A DNA stretch of 64,000 nucleotides from Closterium sp. Naga37s-1 (Eukaryota > Streptophyta > Zygnematophyceae > Desmidiales > Closteriaceae): contig CANJKZ010000172.1 of NCBI GenBank assembly GCA_947471745.1, positions 3,094,501 through 3,158,500 on the forward strand, written 5' to 3'. Position numbers and translations under genes: made by a program. Of the stretch, positions 34,079 through 44,832 are shown piece by piece. The stretch's first letter is position 1, and every line of letters begins with the position of its first letter. Below the pieces are notes generated by a model, which saw only the letters and a program-made list of their open reading frames with translations, searched no databases and was not told the origin of the DNA.

Positions 34079-37000
34079 CCAAGTCGTCAACCCAAGAAGC
34101 GTCTGCGTGACCAGTGAGGACAACTCGAGCCCGTCCTCCAAGCACGAGCCCCATGCCCGACGTACTGCACAAGTAGCGCATCACCCTCTTAGCGGCCTTC
34201 CAGTGCTCTGGTCGGTGTCTCCCGGGTGCAACGTAGCGTGCCAGGATGCTAAGAGGGTAAGCAAGGTCAGGTCGAGTGCAGGTCATCAGGTACATGAGGC
34301 AGCCCACAAGCTCTGGATACGGGCCACTCGGCTCTACGGACTCATCCGAAGGCAGAGCTGAGAGCGAGTGGCCGGTAGGCAGAGGAGTGGACTGTGGCGA
34401 GGAGTACTGGAAGTCGAAGCGCTGAAGGACCTGCTGCACCATGTGTGACTGAGTCAAGGTAATGGTGTGCCGTGCTCTGTCCCGGGTGATCTGCAAGCCA
34501 AGATAGCTGCGCAGCTCACCCAAGTCTGTGCACGTGTGTCTCTTCTGCAGCTCCGACTTCACGTGGGCGAGTCCCTCAGTGTCAGCAGTGGCAAAGACCA
34601 AGTCGTCGACGTACACGAGGATGTAGAAAGGCGGCAGCGAAGTGTCGGTGCGCAGAAACAGCGACGGATCAGTAGTCGAAGGAGCAAACCCAAGAGCCGC
34701 AAGCGTCGTCCTCAGTGTGTCGTGCCACTCTCGAGGCGCCTGGCGGAGACCGTAGACTGGCCGCCAAAGGCTCCACTGGGTACCAGGAGGAAACGACCCA
34801 GTGAAGCCAGGTGGGCGGCGCAGCCAGATCTCCTCGTGCAGGCTGCCCTGTAAGAAAGCTGTGCTGAAGTCAAGAGAGTGAAGCTCGAAGTCACGCTGAG
34901 CGGCGACGTGCAGCAGAACCCGAAGAGTGGTCATCTTCGGGGTAGGGGAGAAGGTCTGGAAGAAGTCAACTCCCTGTCGCTGACTGAAGCCTCGTGCAAC
35001 GTAACGCGCCTTGAAGACAGGCGGAGAACCAGGCGGCCGCTTCACCCTGAAAATCCACATGCCACTGACGATGTTCGCCCCAGGTGGGGGAACCTCGTCG
35101 ACGTAAGTGCCTGTGGACTTCCAGGATGCCATCTCTGCGTCCATGGCTGTCTGCCACTGAGAGGAGTAGGGACCCTCTATCGCCTCTGCGTAAGAGAGCA
35201 GAGTCGGGATGTCTGGTGCATCCGAGTCTCCCTGAGGTGCAATCAGCATGGAGACGAGATGAGGTACAGCAGTCGCAAAACACTCAAAGTCCTCCTGCAT
35301 GTCCTCAAGGACGTCCGTGCCAAGAGCACAGTCACCCCCGACGGACGGAGGACAGACAGACTCAGACTCAGCAACAAGACTAGCGGCGTAGTGAGACGAC
35401 AGCGAGCAGCAAAGTCGATAAGCTCAGCAACTAAGGCAGACGCAGCAGTGGACTCAAACGAAGGGTAAGTGACAGCAGTAGCTAGAAGACGTGTGACAGT
35501 AGGACTGGCAGCACGAGCAAGGTCTGACGGCGGGTCAGGGACGTCAGGAAGAGAGGACGTAGGAGGAGACGGTAGAGGGACACGCAGTGGAACAGAGGAA
35601 GGACGAAGTGCCATCTGGTGCGTGCCGGGGACAGGAGGAGGACGTTGACGCGGAACACGACGACCAGTGCGAACAGCGCGAACAGGCGACGCAGGACGAG
35701 CCGCAGGCTCACGACGCTCTGTAAGACCTCCTGTCTGCTCAGTGTAAGGAGAAGGAGCAGGCAGTGGGGAGGCTGGCTGTAACTGCGGCTGGTACTGGTC
35801 AGGCCGTGGACACAGTAAGGGAGGAGTAAGGCCAGTAGAAGGCGGGAGACCAAGAACCTGCTGAAGTAGAGGAACGAAGTACGGTCGTGGCCGCACAGCG
35901 CCTCCAGAACCAGCACCGACAGCACCAGCACCCCCAGGGCCAGCACCTCCATCTCCAGGGTCTCCAGCTCCAACGCATGCAGCACTACCAGCTCCAGCAG
36001 CTCCAGTACCTCCAGCAGCTCCAGCTCCAGCAGCTCCAGCTCCAACTCCCGCAGCACCTCCAGCTCCAGCAGCTCCAGTACCTCCAGCAGCTCCAGCTCC
36101 AGCAGCACCTCCAGTACGAGCACCTCCGGGACCAGCGGCTCCTGCACCTCGAGCAGCTCCAGCAGCTCCAGCTCCAGCAGCACCAGTACCTGCAGCACCT
36201 CCAGCTCCAGGGCCTCCAGCGGCAGGCCCCTCAGCTCCAGCTGCACCACTCCGGAGGCTCCAGCGCCGAGCAAACCACTCGCGCAGCTGCAGTGGAGAGA
36301 GGGGCTCCCGCCGAGACAAGACACCCGTAGGACCTCCAGGCTCAGCACGCTCGGGCTCGGCACCCCCAAGCTCAGCACCCCCAGGCTCAGCACCCTCAGG
36401 CTCAGCACCTCCAGGCTCCGCACGCTCAGGCTCCTCACCCCCAGGCTCCGTACCCTCAGACTCAGCAACCCCAGGCTCAGCACCCCCAGGCTCCGCACGC
36501 TCAAGCTCAGCACCCCCAGGCTCCGCACACTCAGGTCCAGAACCCCCAGGCCCCGCACCCGCAGGCTCAGCACCCCCAGACGCAGTACCCCGAGCAGCAC
36601 CAGAATCGAGAGCTACCTCGACAGGCTCGACAGGGTCTACCTGAGACACACCTGAGGGAGCAGGGCCCTGAGCGGGGAGGGGGTCTACCGGAGGAGGACC
36701 TGGTGCTAGGAAGAGCGGCGGAGGAGGGAGAGGGGCAGTGCGGTAGGGGAAGAGACGGTAAAAGGGAACCGACTCGTCAAACGTGACGTCCTGAGAGGGC
36801 AGGACACGGCGCGAGGTGGGGTGGTAAAACTGCCAGCCAGGCGCGTCAGGGGGAAAGCCAAGGAAGACACTGGGAACAGCGCGGGAGGTGAGCTTGTCCA
36901 CGGAAGTATCGCGGACAAAGGCACGACATCCCCAGACTCGGAACACCGACGCATCGCCAACCTCTCCCGTCCACCGCAGTGTTGGCGAGGTCTCCGGCAA

Positions 37001-39559
37001 GAAGACACGGGGCCAGAGGTTGAGCTGATGCGCAGCGTAGCGGACCGCAAACGGCCACAGAAAATGGGGGGCAGCCGCATGGATCATGGAGGTACGAGCG
37101 ACCTCCATGTCTAAGCCAATGCGGCACTCAGCAACCCCATTCTGCTGCGGAGAGGCCGGAAGCGTGAACGTCTGGCGAATGCCCTCCCCACGACAAAAGT
37201 CCCGCAAGAGGTCGGAAGAAAACTCACCACCTCTGTTAGAGTGCAGACGCAGGACGGGAAGGTCCGTCTCGAACCGCTCACGGAGCTGGAGACGAACAGC
37301 GCGGATCCAAGGGATCAAAACATCAGGGACCTCCCCCTTGCGGCGCAAGGGGAAGACCGTGGTGTAACGCGTGTTGTCGTCGACGACCAGCAGAAAGTAC
37401 CGCTCGTGGCCCTGTCCACGGACGCGGGCTGGGCCCCACACGTCCAGGTGGAGAGTCTGCAGCAGAGCAGTCGTCAGGGGGAACGAGGAGGAGTGAGGAG
37501 CGGCGCGCTGCCGCCCCTCGACACAAGGAAGGCAGGGAGGGGCAGGCGAGGGTGGGAGGGGAGGTAGAGACCTGGGAAGACCAGATACAAGGAGACGGGA
37601 GTGCATGCCACGGAGGCGTGCCACGGAGGGGTGACCAAGGCGGTGGTGCCAGAAGAGCGTCTGGTGCGACAGGGCGCGACACGAGCAGGGGGCCGCTAGC
37701 TGACCTGACGCAGACGCAGCCGCAGCTACCTGAGGAGGCGCAGTAGTCAGTGTGTACAGACTCGACCCAGGCCGACGGGTGAACGTGGCCAGGTGCCTGC
37801 TAGTCCGGGAGCACGTACAGATTGCCACATGCTGTCCTCCAGGGGTGAAGGTATCAACCCACTGATCCTGAAGGACGGCGTTGCTCACCAAGTTCGTAGA
37901 GTACGAGGGGAGGTGGAGACCTGACAGTGAGCCAGACGGAACCGCCGGACAAGGCAGAACAGTGGAGGAACGTGCAAGGACTGGGCCCCCAGAGGGGTCA
38001 GCCAGAGAGACAACAACAGGTGCAGAGAGTGGTGTGACTGTGGTACTGTCACGAAAGAAACAGCGGGAAGCACCTGAGTCAAGCGTGAAGGTGTGCAGGG
38101 CCGCAGCAGACGTAGTACCAGAGAGAGCAGACTCACCAGCACCTAGAGCAGCAGACTCACTAGCACCTAGAGCAGCAGCCTCTATACCTGGGTCTGGCTG
38201 CATACACAGGTAACAGTCTCCCTCAGCACGAACAGTCAATGCATACATTGCAGCAAGGATAGCATCAGAATCAAGAGCAAAGATGTCTACACCCTGATTA
38301 AGCAGCTCTGCCCAGCGGGGGAGCTCAGCCGCGTCGGGAAACTCTGTGCGGAAGGCGTCGATAAGACGAGAGAAGCAGCGGTACTGGGTGTGGAGCTTCC
38401 CGCATGTCTGACCAGTGCGGTCACCTGTGCGAATGACATACGGGCAGGGACCACTACCCCCAGCCGCCCCACGCTGAGCAAACCACTGACGTAGCTCCTG
38501 GGGCGAAAGCTGACGCTGCTGCTGCTCCCTCTGACCACCGCCAAGGCCTCCCCTCTGACTGGTACCACCCCGGCCGCCACCACTGCCACCGCCTCCACTC
38601 CCTCTGCCGCCACCACTGCCGCCGCCACTACCGCCACTGCCGCCACCACCGCCGCCACCTACACCTCCATCCCCACCACCACTCCCTCCGCCACCGCCGC
38701 CCCCTCCACCGCCTCCACCGCCTCCACCGCCCCCACCACCGCCTCCACCTCTGCCGCCTCCACCGCCCCTACCTCCCCTGCCCCTGCCGCAGCGGCGCCT
38801 CCCACTAGGGGCAGACGCAGCTCCTACCTCCTCAGCACGAAGGTAGTCGACAGCAGCAGCAGAGGCGACTGAGGGGAGAAGGGGGGAGGGCGAACACCCC
38901 TCAACGAAGGGAGTGCGAGGAGTGCCACGAGAAGCGCCTACAGCGACTATGCTAGTCTCAGCTACTAGGAGGTGCTTCTCGAGCAGGTCGACAGTGAGGG
39001 TGGTGGGGTCAAGGGCGAGAAGGAGGTCCCTGACAGCGCTAAGAGAGGCAGGGAGGTGGGTGACTATGAAGTAGAGAGTGATGTACATGGGAGGAGAGTT
39101 CTTGGTGAGAAACTCGGCGGGAAGCGCAGTGCGATAGCGAGTGTCACTAGTACGAAGGTGAGTGACGAGGTCGGCTACTATGGCAAAGGCGGACAGCTCT
39201 GGGAACAGGTAGGGCAGGAGAAGGCGGCCTAGAGCAGCAGTGGCCGGGGAGGAGTAACGAGCGACTACAGCGTCGTACAATGCTTTCGCAGTCTTATGCT
39301 GTCCGGAGTGAGCGCGTTCGGCTAACGGCAGGTGGTTGCGAACGGCTAAACGAGCAGCAGCGTCACGAGTAAGCCACTGTGAGCGAGTCGTACTGTCAGC
39401 TATGGCGGCAGGGGCGAGAGAGGCGCCGGACCTGAGGTCAAACAGTGAGACTCCGTCCTTGGAATCGCTCAGTAAGAGCAGTCGTAAGTCGTCGAGCCAC
39501 GCATCGAACTCTATCGGGCCGCCTTCTGGATCGAACGTGAGGACACTGAGCGTGGCCAT
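34079..39559 (-). pseudogene. gag-pol of element G up to the H insertion
   Basis: The ATG at 39557-39559 ([14 protein letters not shown]) opens about 1390 uninterrupted codons. These cover the gag domain, a poly-Gly tract, the segment CPYVIRTGDRTGQTCGKLHTQYRC, protease (DSGASRCFF), integrase zinc region (HHRLGHPSV, CLPCVEG) and core (LHSNRGGEFSS, with N where relatives have the catalytic D), then the AEPGG linker. One base is lost near 35390 (TCTCACT against TCTAGACT in relatives). The next frame carries RT (YVDDLVFA) to DDLAT at 34079, where H enters. The SNRGGEF change would itself impair the integrase DDE triad. Confidence 0.94.
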
Positions 39560-40200
39560 AGTGGGCAGAGTGGTCGGGCGCGCTAGCAGCAGAGCAGCAC
39601 GCAGGTAGGGCTAGGCAGGCGAGCGCGCTAGCAGCAGGGCAGCGCGCAGGCAAGGCAAGGCAGGGCGGCGCAGGGTGACGCAGCAGCGAGCGGCGCGCGG
39701 CAGGGCAGGGCGCGCGGCAGGGCAGGGTGCGCGGCGGCGCGGCGCGCGGGCAAGGCAGGACGGCGCGGCGGCGCGGCGCGCGGGCAGGGCAGGGCGCGCG
39801 GCGGAGCGGCGCGCGGGCAGGGCAGGGCGTGCGGCGGCGCGGCGCGCGGGCATGGCAGGGCGCGCGGCGGCGCGGCGCGCGGGCAGGGCAGGGCGCGTGG
39901 TGGCGCGGCGCGCGGGCAGGGCAGGGCGCTCGGCGGCGCGGTGCGCGAGCAGGGCAGGGCGCTCGGCAGCGGGCGGCGCGGAGGCAGGGCAGGGCGTGCT
40001 GCGGCGGGCGGCGCGCGGGCAGGGCAGGGCGCGCTGTGGTAGGGGCGCGCGGGTAAACAGGGCGCGCTGCAGCGGGCGGCGCGCGGGCAAAGCAGAGCGC
40101 GCTGCGGCGGGCGGTGCGCGAGCAGGGCAGGGCGTGCGCAGGCAGCGCGACGCAGGGCAGGGCAGGGCAGGGCGGCGCGATCACGGTGGCGCGATGGAGT
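39560..40200 (-). repeat. GC-rich leader minisatellite of element G
   Basis: At least twelve 30- to 33-bp units lie between the PBS and gag, built on GCGCGCGGGCAGGGCAGGGC in plus-strand notation. The pattern resembles, but is not identical in sequence to, the leaders of C, I and F. Confidence 0.85.
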
Positions 40201-40263
40201 GGGGTAGCGCTACTCGGTGGGCCCTAAAGAAACGGTCCTAGGCTAGGACCTGCTCTTAAACCA

Positions 40264-40393
40264 TGTCAAACGAACGAACGAGGAATGGATTGACTAACAG
40301 CAGGATGGGTACAAGTACTAACCCTAATTGGGTTGTACCCCATATGGGCTACCCCACTACAGCCTACACAATAAGCAGTATATAAGTTTGACA
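40264..40393 (-). repeat. 5' LTR of element G with PBS
   Basis: It is identical over 130 bp to the LTR at 19899. On the minus strand it is followed by TGGTTTAAGAGCAGG (40249-40263), a diverged initiator-Met primer match. The TGCAA duplication lies outside it. Confidence 0.94.
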
Positions 40394-40922
40394 TGCAATT
40401 TGAAACGATGTTTCTTTTGATCATTCAAGCATTTACTATATTGTGAGCGTGCTGGAATAGATTTGGTGTCATTCACAGCATCTGGTAGGAAGATTTCAAA
40501 CAATTGAGCAGTGAAAACTATGCAAGGATATGCCTGTGCGATCGTCTGTTTGTCGTTTTAAATTATGTTTATTTTGATCATTCAAGCATTTACTATATTG
40601 CGGGCGTGTTGGAATAGATTTGGTGTCATTCGCAGCATCTGATAGGAAGATATTCTGTTTCAAACAACTGAGTAGTGAAAACTGTGCAAGGATATGTTTG
40701 TGCGGCACGTGGTGCCAAATTATCATCTGTTTGTCGTTTTAAATTATGTTTCTTTTGACTATTCAAGGATTTACTATATTGTGAGCGTGTTAGTAAAGAT
40801 TTGGTGTCATTCGCAGCATCTGGTAGGAAGATGTGCTGTTTCAAACAATTGAGCAGGGAAATTTGTGCAAGGTTAGGCCTGTGCGCAACATGTCAGTGTT
40901 TCAACATCTGGGTGTTTTGTTT
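40394..40922. repeat. Continuation of the satellite-like array right of element G
   Basis: Three diverged copies of a unit of roughly 165-185 bp carry 'ggtgtcattcgcagcatctg', then TAGGAAGAT, 'tttcaaacaa' and 'tgcaaggatatgcctgtgcg', near 40470, 40630 and 40810. No gene is seen. Confidence 0.75.
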
Positions 40923-41297
40923 TGTCAGAATCCCAATCACTAGACCATTGGGATAAAAGGGCTTGTTTGTGTAGCGGGTCCGTGCGACCATAACCCCCCA
41001 GGCGAACGCGCCTGTAACCCCCCCCTAGGATCAATCGGGCATCCACAGTGCAGATCTACTGACACCCCTCCACACTGGGAGGCCCAGGACTGAGCACAGC
41101 GGCAACGGCCTATATGTGCATACACCGGGATTCGAACCCGAGACCGCTCTGATACCATGTCAGAATCCCAATCACTAGACCATTGGGATAAAAGGGCTTG
41201 TTTGTGTAGCGGGTCCGTGCGCCCATAACCCCCCAGGCAAACGCGCCTGTAACCCCCCCAGGATCAATCGGGCATCCACAGTGCAGATCTACTGACA
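40923..41297 (-). mobile_element. Element T: 375-bp TRIM (terminal-repeat retrotransposon in miniature)
   Basis: Two terminal repeats (40923-41064, 142 bp, and 41158-41297, 140 bp) run from TGTCAGAATCCC to TCTACTGACA on the plus strand. They flank only 93 bp of interior, and TGTTT is duplicated on both sides (40918-40922 and 41298-41302). On the minus strand the interior starts with a perfect PBS, TGGTATCAGAGC (41146-41157), and ends with a purine tract, GTGGAGGGG, before the 3' LTR. There is no coding sequence. This is the classic TRIM layout. Confidence 0.93.
41117..41189 (-). promoter_or_regulatory. tRNA-like A and B boxes across the LTR/PBS junction of the TRIM
   Basis: On the minus strand TGGTCTAGTGA (41172-41182) fits the Pol III A box at ten of eleven positions, and GGTTCGAATCC (41128-41138) fits the B box exactly. 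Their starts are 44 bases apart, the spacing within a tRNA. A five-base T-stem (TCGGG with CCCGG) and a hairpin TCTGA with TCAGA are present. No acceptor stem forms, so it is not a tRNA gene. Whether Pol III uses it is unknown. Confidence 0.5.
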
Positions 41298-42010
41298 TGT
41301 TTACCACTATTTCTTCACACAGTTCTCTAGTACATCTTCTTTCCTAGCCATAGGAACTGGTTTGAGCTCGTTCGCACAACTTCGCAGCACGTGGCGCATG
41401 TTTGTGCGTTCCATGGTGAATCTGTGCAAGGATATGCCTGTACGCAACATGTCAGCTCGCCAACGTTTAAATGCCTTTTTTACCACTGTTTCTTCACACA
41501 GTTCCCTATTAAATCCTATTTCCTACCCATAGGAACTTTGAGCTCGTTCGCACAACTACGCAGCACGTGGCGCATGTTTGTGCATTCCATGGTGAATCTG
41601 TGCAAGGATAGGCCTGTACGCAACATGTCAGCTCGCCAGCGTTTGGATGCCTTTTTTACCTCTATTTCTTCACACCGTTTCCTAGTACATACTATTCCCT
41701 AGCTCTAGGAACTGGTTTGAGCTCGTGCGCACAACTACGCAACACGTGGCGCATGTTTGTGCGTCCCATGGTGAATATGTGTAAGGATAGGCCTGTACGC
41801 AACATGTCAGCTCGCCAACGTTTGGATGCCATTTTTACCTCTATTTCTTCACATAGTTTCCTAGTACATCCTATTCCCTAGCCGTAGGAACTGGTTTGAG
41901 CTCGTCCGCACAACTACGCAGCACGTGGCGCATGTTTGTGCGTTCCATGGTGAATCTGTGGAAGGATAGGCCTGTACGCAACATGTCAGCTCGCCAACGT
42001 TTGGATGCTT
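41298..42010. repeat. Four-copy tandem repeat, period 176-179 bp
   Basis: GAGCTCGT starts at 41364, 41540, 41719 and 41898. Each unit continues with 'cgcacaact', 'cgcagcacgtggcgcatg', 'gcaaggatatgcctgtacgc', 'aacatgtcagctcgcca' and a T-rich 'ttcttcacac' stretch. Copies differ by few bases. Nothing coding is supported. Confidence 0.9.
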
Positions 42011-42431
42011 CGAAACCTAGTACCATTCGTAGCACCAGATAGGAAGATATGTTTTTTCGAACGAGCGATCATGTGGAATTGTGCAAGGATAGGACAGAGC
42101 GACTCGTGGTGTCGTTTCAATGACTTGTATTGTTTAGCAAAATTTATTTGTACCGTCAAGCGTGTTGATATATTTGAAGCCTGCCCTTACGATTTGGTGC
42201 CATTCGGACAACGTGGTAGCAATATAGGATGTTTTTTAGAGTCGAGCAAGGAACATTGCGCAAGCTGAGGAGCACATTTTATTGAGCAAAGATGGGAGAT
42301 TTTTTTTTGCGAGGGTAGGCACGGATGATACGAGCTGCCGTATTATGCGTGCTTACGCTTATATTTATTTTACGCACGGTTTCATATTTCTTGTTAGATG
42401 GATTTGTTTTTGCATTTTAATGGTGTACCTT
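42011..42431. other. Diverged repeat spacer left of element J
   Basis: It holds one more copy of the satellite-like motif (GATAGGAAGATATG near 42045, then 'tgcaaggataggacagagcg') and AT-rich sequence. It ends at the ACCTT target of element J. No gene is seen. Confidence 0.65.
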
Positions 42432-43460
42432 TGTCAACGGGAATGTTGTTAGGCCCCGTCCTCACTTGGGCGGAGCCGACCTCGTGGTCGGGTGTGCGGG
42501 GGATGCAGCCGACCTCCAGCAGTGGGCACGGGGGCCACTGCAAGGGCGCCGAGCTGGAGGGCGCCTGGCTGGAGGGCGCCGAGCAGGAGGACGCCGACCT
42601 GGGCGTCTGCACGGCTTCCTGGGCGCCTGGTCGACGCCCTGGACGCCTGGACGGCGTCCTGGGAGCCTGGACGCCGAACTGGGCGTATGCACGGCTTCCT
42701 GGGCGCCTGGTCGACGCCCTGGACGCCTGGACGACGTCCTAGGAGGCTGGACGCCGGCCTGGGCGTCTGCACAGCGTCTTGGGCACCTGGACGCCGACCT
42801 GGGTGTCCGGACGGCGTCCTGGGCACGTGGACGCCAGACTGGGGACGCCGAGCATGTGTGGCCGGCTACGGACTGAGCTGGTCGACCAGGCGTGGTTGCC
42901 CGGTCGACCGGGACACCCGGGCGACGTGTGCGAAGGTCGCCGGGGTGGCTTCTGCGAGGCTGACCTCGGGGGTGGTATCCCGAGGTCGACGTGGCTGGTG
43001 GGCGCAGTCGTTGGCGTGGAGTCTGCTAGGCGTCTGCGCTGTGCTCGTGACAAGGTGTGGAGCACCAACCAGCTATACGCACCTGCGTAGCAGGTGCACC
43101 GTTGTTCTGCGGGTTTGACGCTGTGCAGCTGACTTGCTGCAGCGTTGGCACACCGTGAACTTGCAACGTTGGCAAACCGCTACTCTGCAACGCTGGAGCA
43201 GTGCGAGCGCTGCTGCGCTGGAGCGCGGTCGACCATGCTGCGCTGGAGGTCGACCAGCAGCCTAGCTAACTCTGATGTAGTCTGTGATGCCAATGTTGTT
43301 ACAACCATTGTTGTCATATTTTCCTAGTGAAACTCTTGCCAATTTCCCCCATGAAGAAGCAAGTAGTGTGAACACAAGGAAACGACTAAGGAACGTAGAG
43401 ATCACTCCTGCCCCGTGCCTAGCCCGTAGTTTAGCTCCCGTTTTACGAGTTATCTCCGCA
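42432..43460 (+). repeat. 5' LTR of element J
   Basis: The LTR contains an internal GC-rich array (about 42560-42850) of imperfect 30- to 50-bp units such as GACGCCGACCTGGGCGTCTG. The end GTTATCTCCGCA abuts the PBS TGGTGCACGACTTACC. Confidence 0.92.
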
Positions 43461-43548
43461 TGGTGCACGACTTACCTTTCAGTCAGGTCGACGTAGTTGT
43501 CACCTACCTAATTCGTGTTCGTAGGCCGGCAGCTGTGCGGTAGTCACT

Positions 43549-44832
43549 ATGGTAGGCGCCGTAGGTGACACGGGGGTGGTGGACACCCTGGAAGCACAGC
43601 TAGAGGATGCGAGGAGACGCCATGAGGCCCAGGAGTACGGAGCAATCCCCTGGGCGGTCGTCGAGGCTGGACTCCGCACCGTGTGGGCGACAGAGCACCC
43701 TTCTCGGCCTGCCTCTCCTCGACCGGTGAACACTGAGGGCGGCGTCGACGCGGGCGTCAATGCCAGTGGTGGCCAAGTCGGCAGCAGTGCGGGAGGCACG
43801 TCGAGGCAGCGAGGAGTGATTCACGCTGACGAAGTCGGCGGCGTTCAGGCACGAGGGATGCAGTCGTTGGCAGCTGCAGGCACCTCGCAAGGCGACGTCG
43901 GTGGACGTCGGAGCAGAATGACGCTGATGTCGGCGACCCATGTGACTGCGGGTGGGATAGCACCGAGCTACGGCTACTTCAAGTTCACGCAGGACAGGAT
44001 CTCGGTCACCCCCCTACTCGTTGGTCGACCGGACATCCTCACGTGGAAGGAAGCCATCGAGCCCCAGCTGGAGATGGCCGGGCTGGTCGGCTTCGCCAGG
44101 GGCACTGTGGCGACGCCGGAATAGCACTACCCTGACCTGCGTGCGGAGTTTCGCGCTGTGCAGCTGCTGACCTTTACGGTCATCTCGCGGTGCTGCTCAC
44201 CGGGCGTGCAGGTCGCCTTGAAGTCGTGCAGGGTGTACCTCGACTCCGGCCACCGGGCGTGGCACTTCATCGAGTCGACGTACCAGGTCACCGACGACCT
44301 GTACATCGGCCAGCTTGAGGAGCAGCTGTCGCACATACGGATGGGCGAAGAGGAGTCGGCGATCGACTACTGCAACTGGGCTCGGCAAATTCTCGCCACC
44401 ATGAGGATGGCCGGCGTGCACTACTCGACGGCGTCGTACCTCACGCACGTTATCAAAGGGCTCACGAGCAACTACAACCTGCTGAAGCGGCTGTCGTTGG
44501 CACCGAGTACTAGAGCGACACTCAACGAGGACTCTCTTACCTCGTACATCCTGCAGGAAGCTGAGCGGCCCTCGGAGCTCCTAGCGCAGGTGAACTACGT
44601 CACCCCGGCGAAACAAGGTGGTCGACCGGGGCAGCGCGGGCAGTCTGGCGGCAGTGGTATTGGTGGCTGGAAGCTGATCAAGGACGCCGACAAGAAGAAG
44701 TCGGCCAAGGATAGCGGTCGTAGAGGAGGAAGTCGACGTAGGGAATGCTGGCTGTGCGGCGACCCCGACCATCTCTCCTTCGAGTGCCCCGACCGCAGTG
44801 ACTGGAACGACGACGACGCCAAGGGTGGCTGA
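43549..44832 (+). pseudogene. Gag of element J, one internal TAG
   Basis: The ATG at 43549 starts MVGAVGDTGVVDTLEAQLED. The frame reads a variable N-terminal region (about 1-140), then the UBN2-like gag domain (YGYFKFTQDRISVTPLLVGRPDILTWKEAIEPQLEM, WHFIESTYQ). It ends with a basic stretch and a canonical zinc knuckle, C-WL-C-GDPD-H-LSFE-C (about 44746-44790). A TAG at 44122-44124 interrupts it, with no shift in frame. The TGA at 44830-44832 may be a further mutation, since the same frame continues into protease. A coiled-coil-like heptad near the start is possible but not tested. Confidence 0.88.

Larger units (their letters stand above)
19899..40393 (-). mobile_element. Element G: Ty1/copia retrotransposon split by element H
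   Basis: Two 130-bp LTRs read identically at all positions, and TGCAA is duplicated outside them (19894-19898 and 40394-40398). On the minus strand the order is 5' LTR (40264-40393), PBS, GC-rich leader, gag-pol from 39559, the insertion of H at 34079/20709, the RNase H end, a purine tract and the 3' LTR (19899-20028). Without H, it is about 7.1 kb. Identical LTRs suggest a recent insertion. Confidence 0.95.

Noticed and set aside
39560-40200. CRISPR-like array of about 33-bp units.
   Set aside because: Units are contiguous with no unique spacers; it is a retrotransposon leader in a eukaryote.
41117-41157. A tRNA gene ending in GCTCTGATACCA on the plus strand.
   Set aside because: It is the complement of a primer-binding site between two terminal repeats; no acceptor stem forms on either strand.
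42432-43460. Alternative Trp/Arg-rich frames in the J LTR as a protein.
   Set aside because: They are produced by the repeat in the LTR and are not conserved in frame between the two LTRs.
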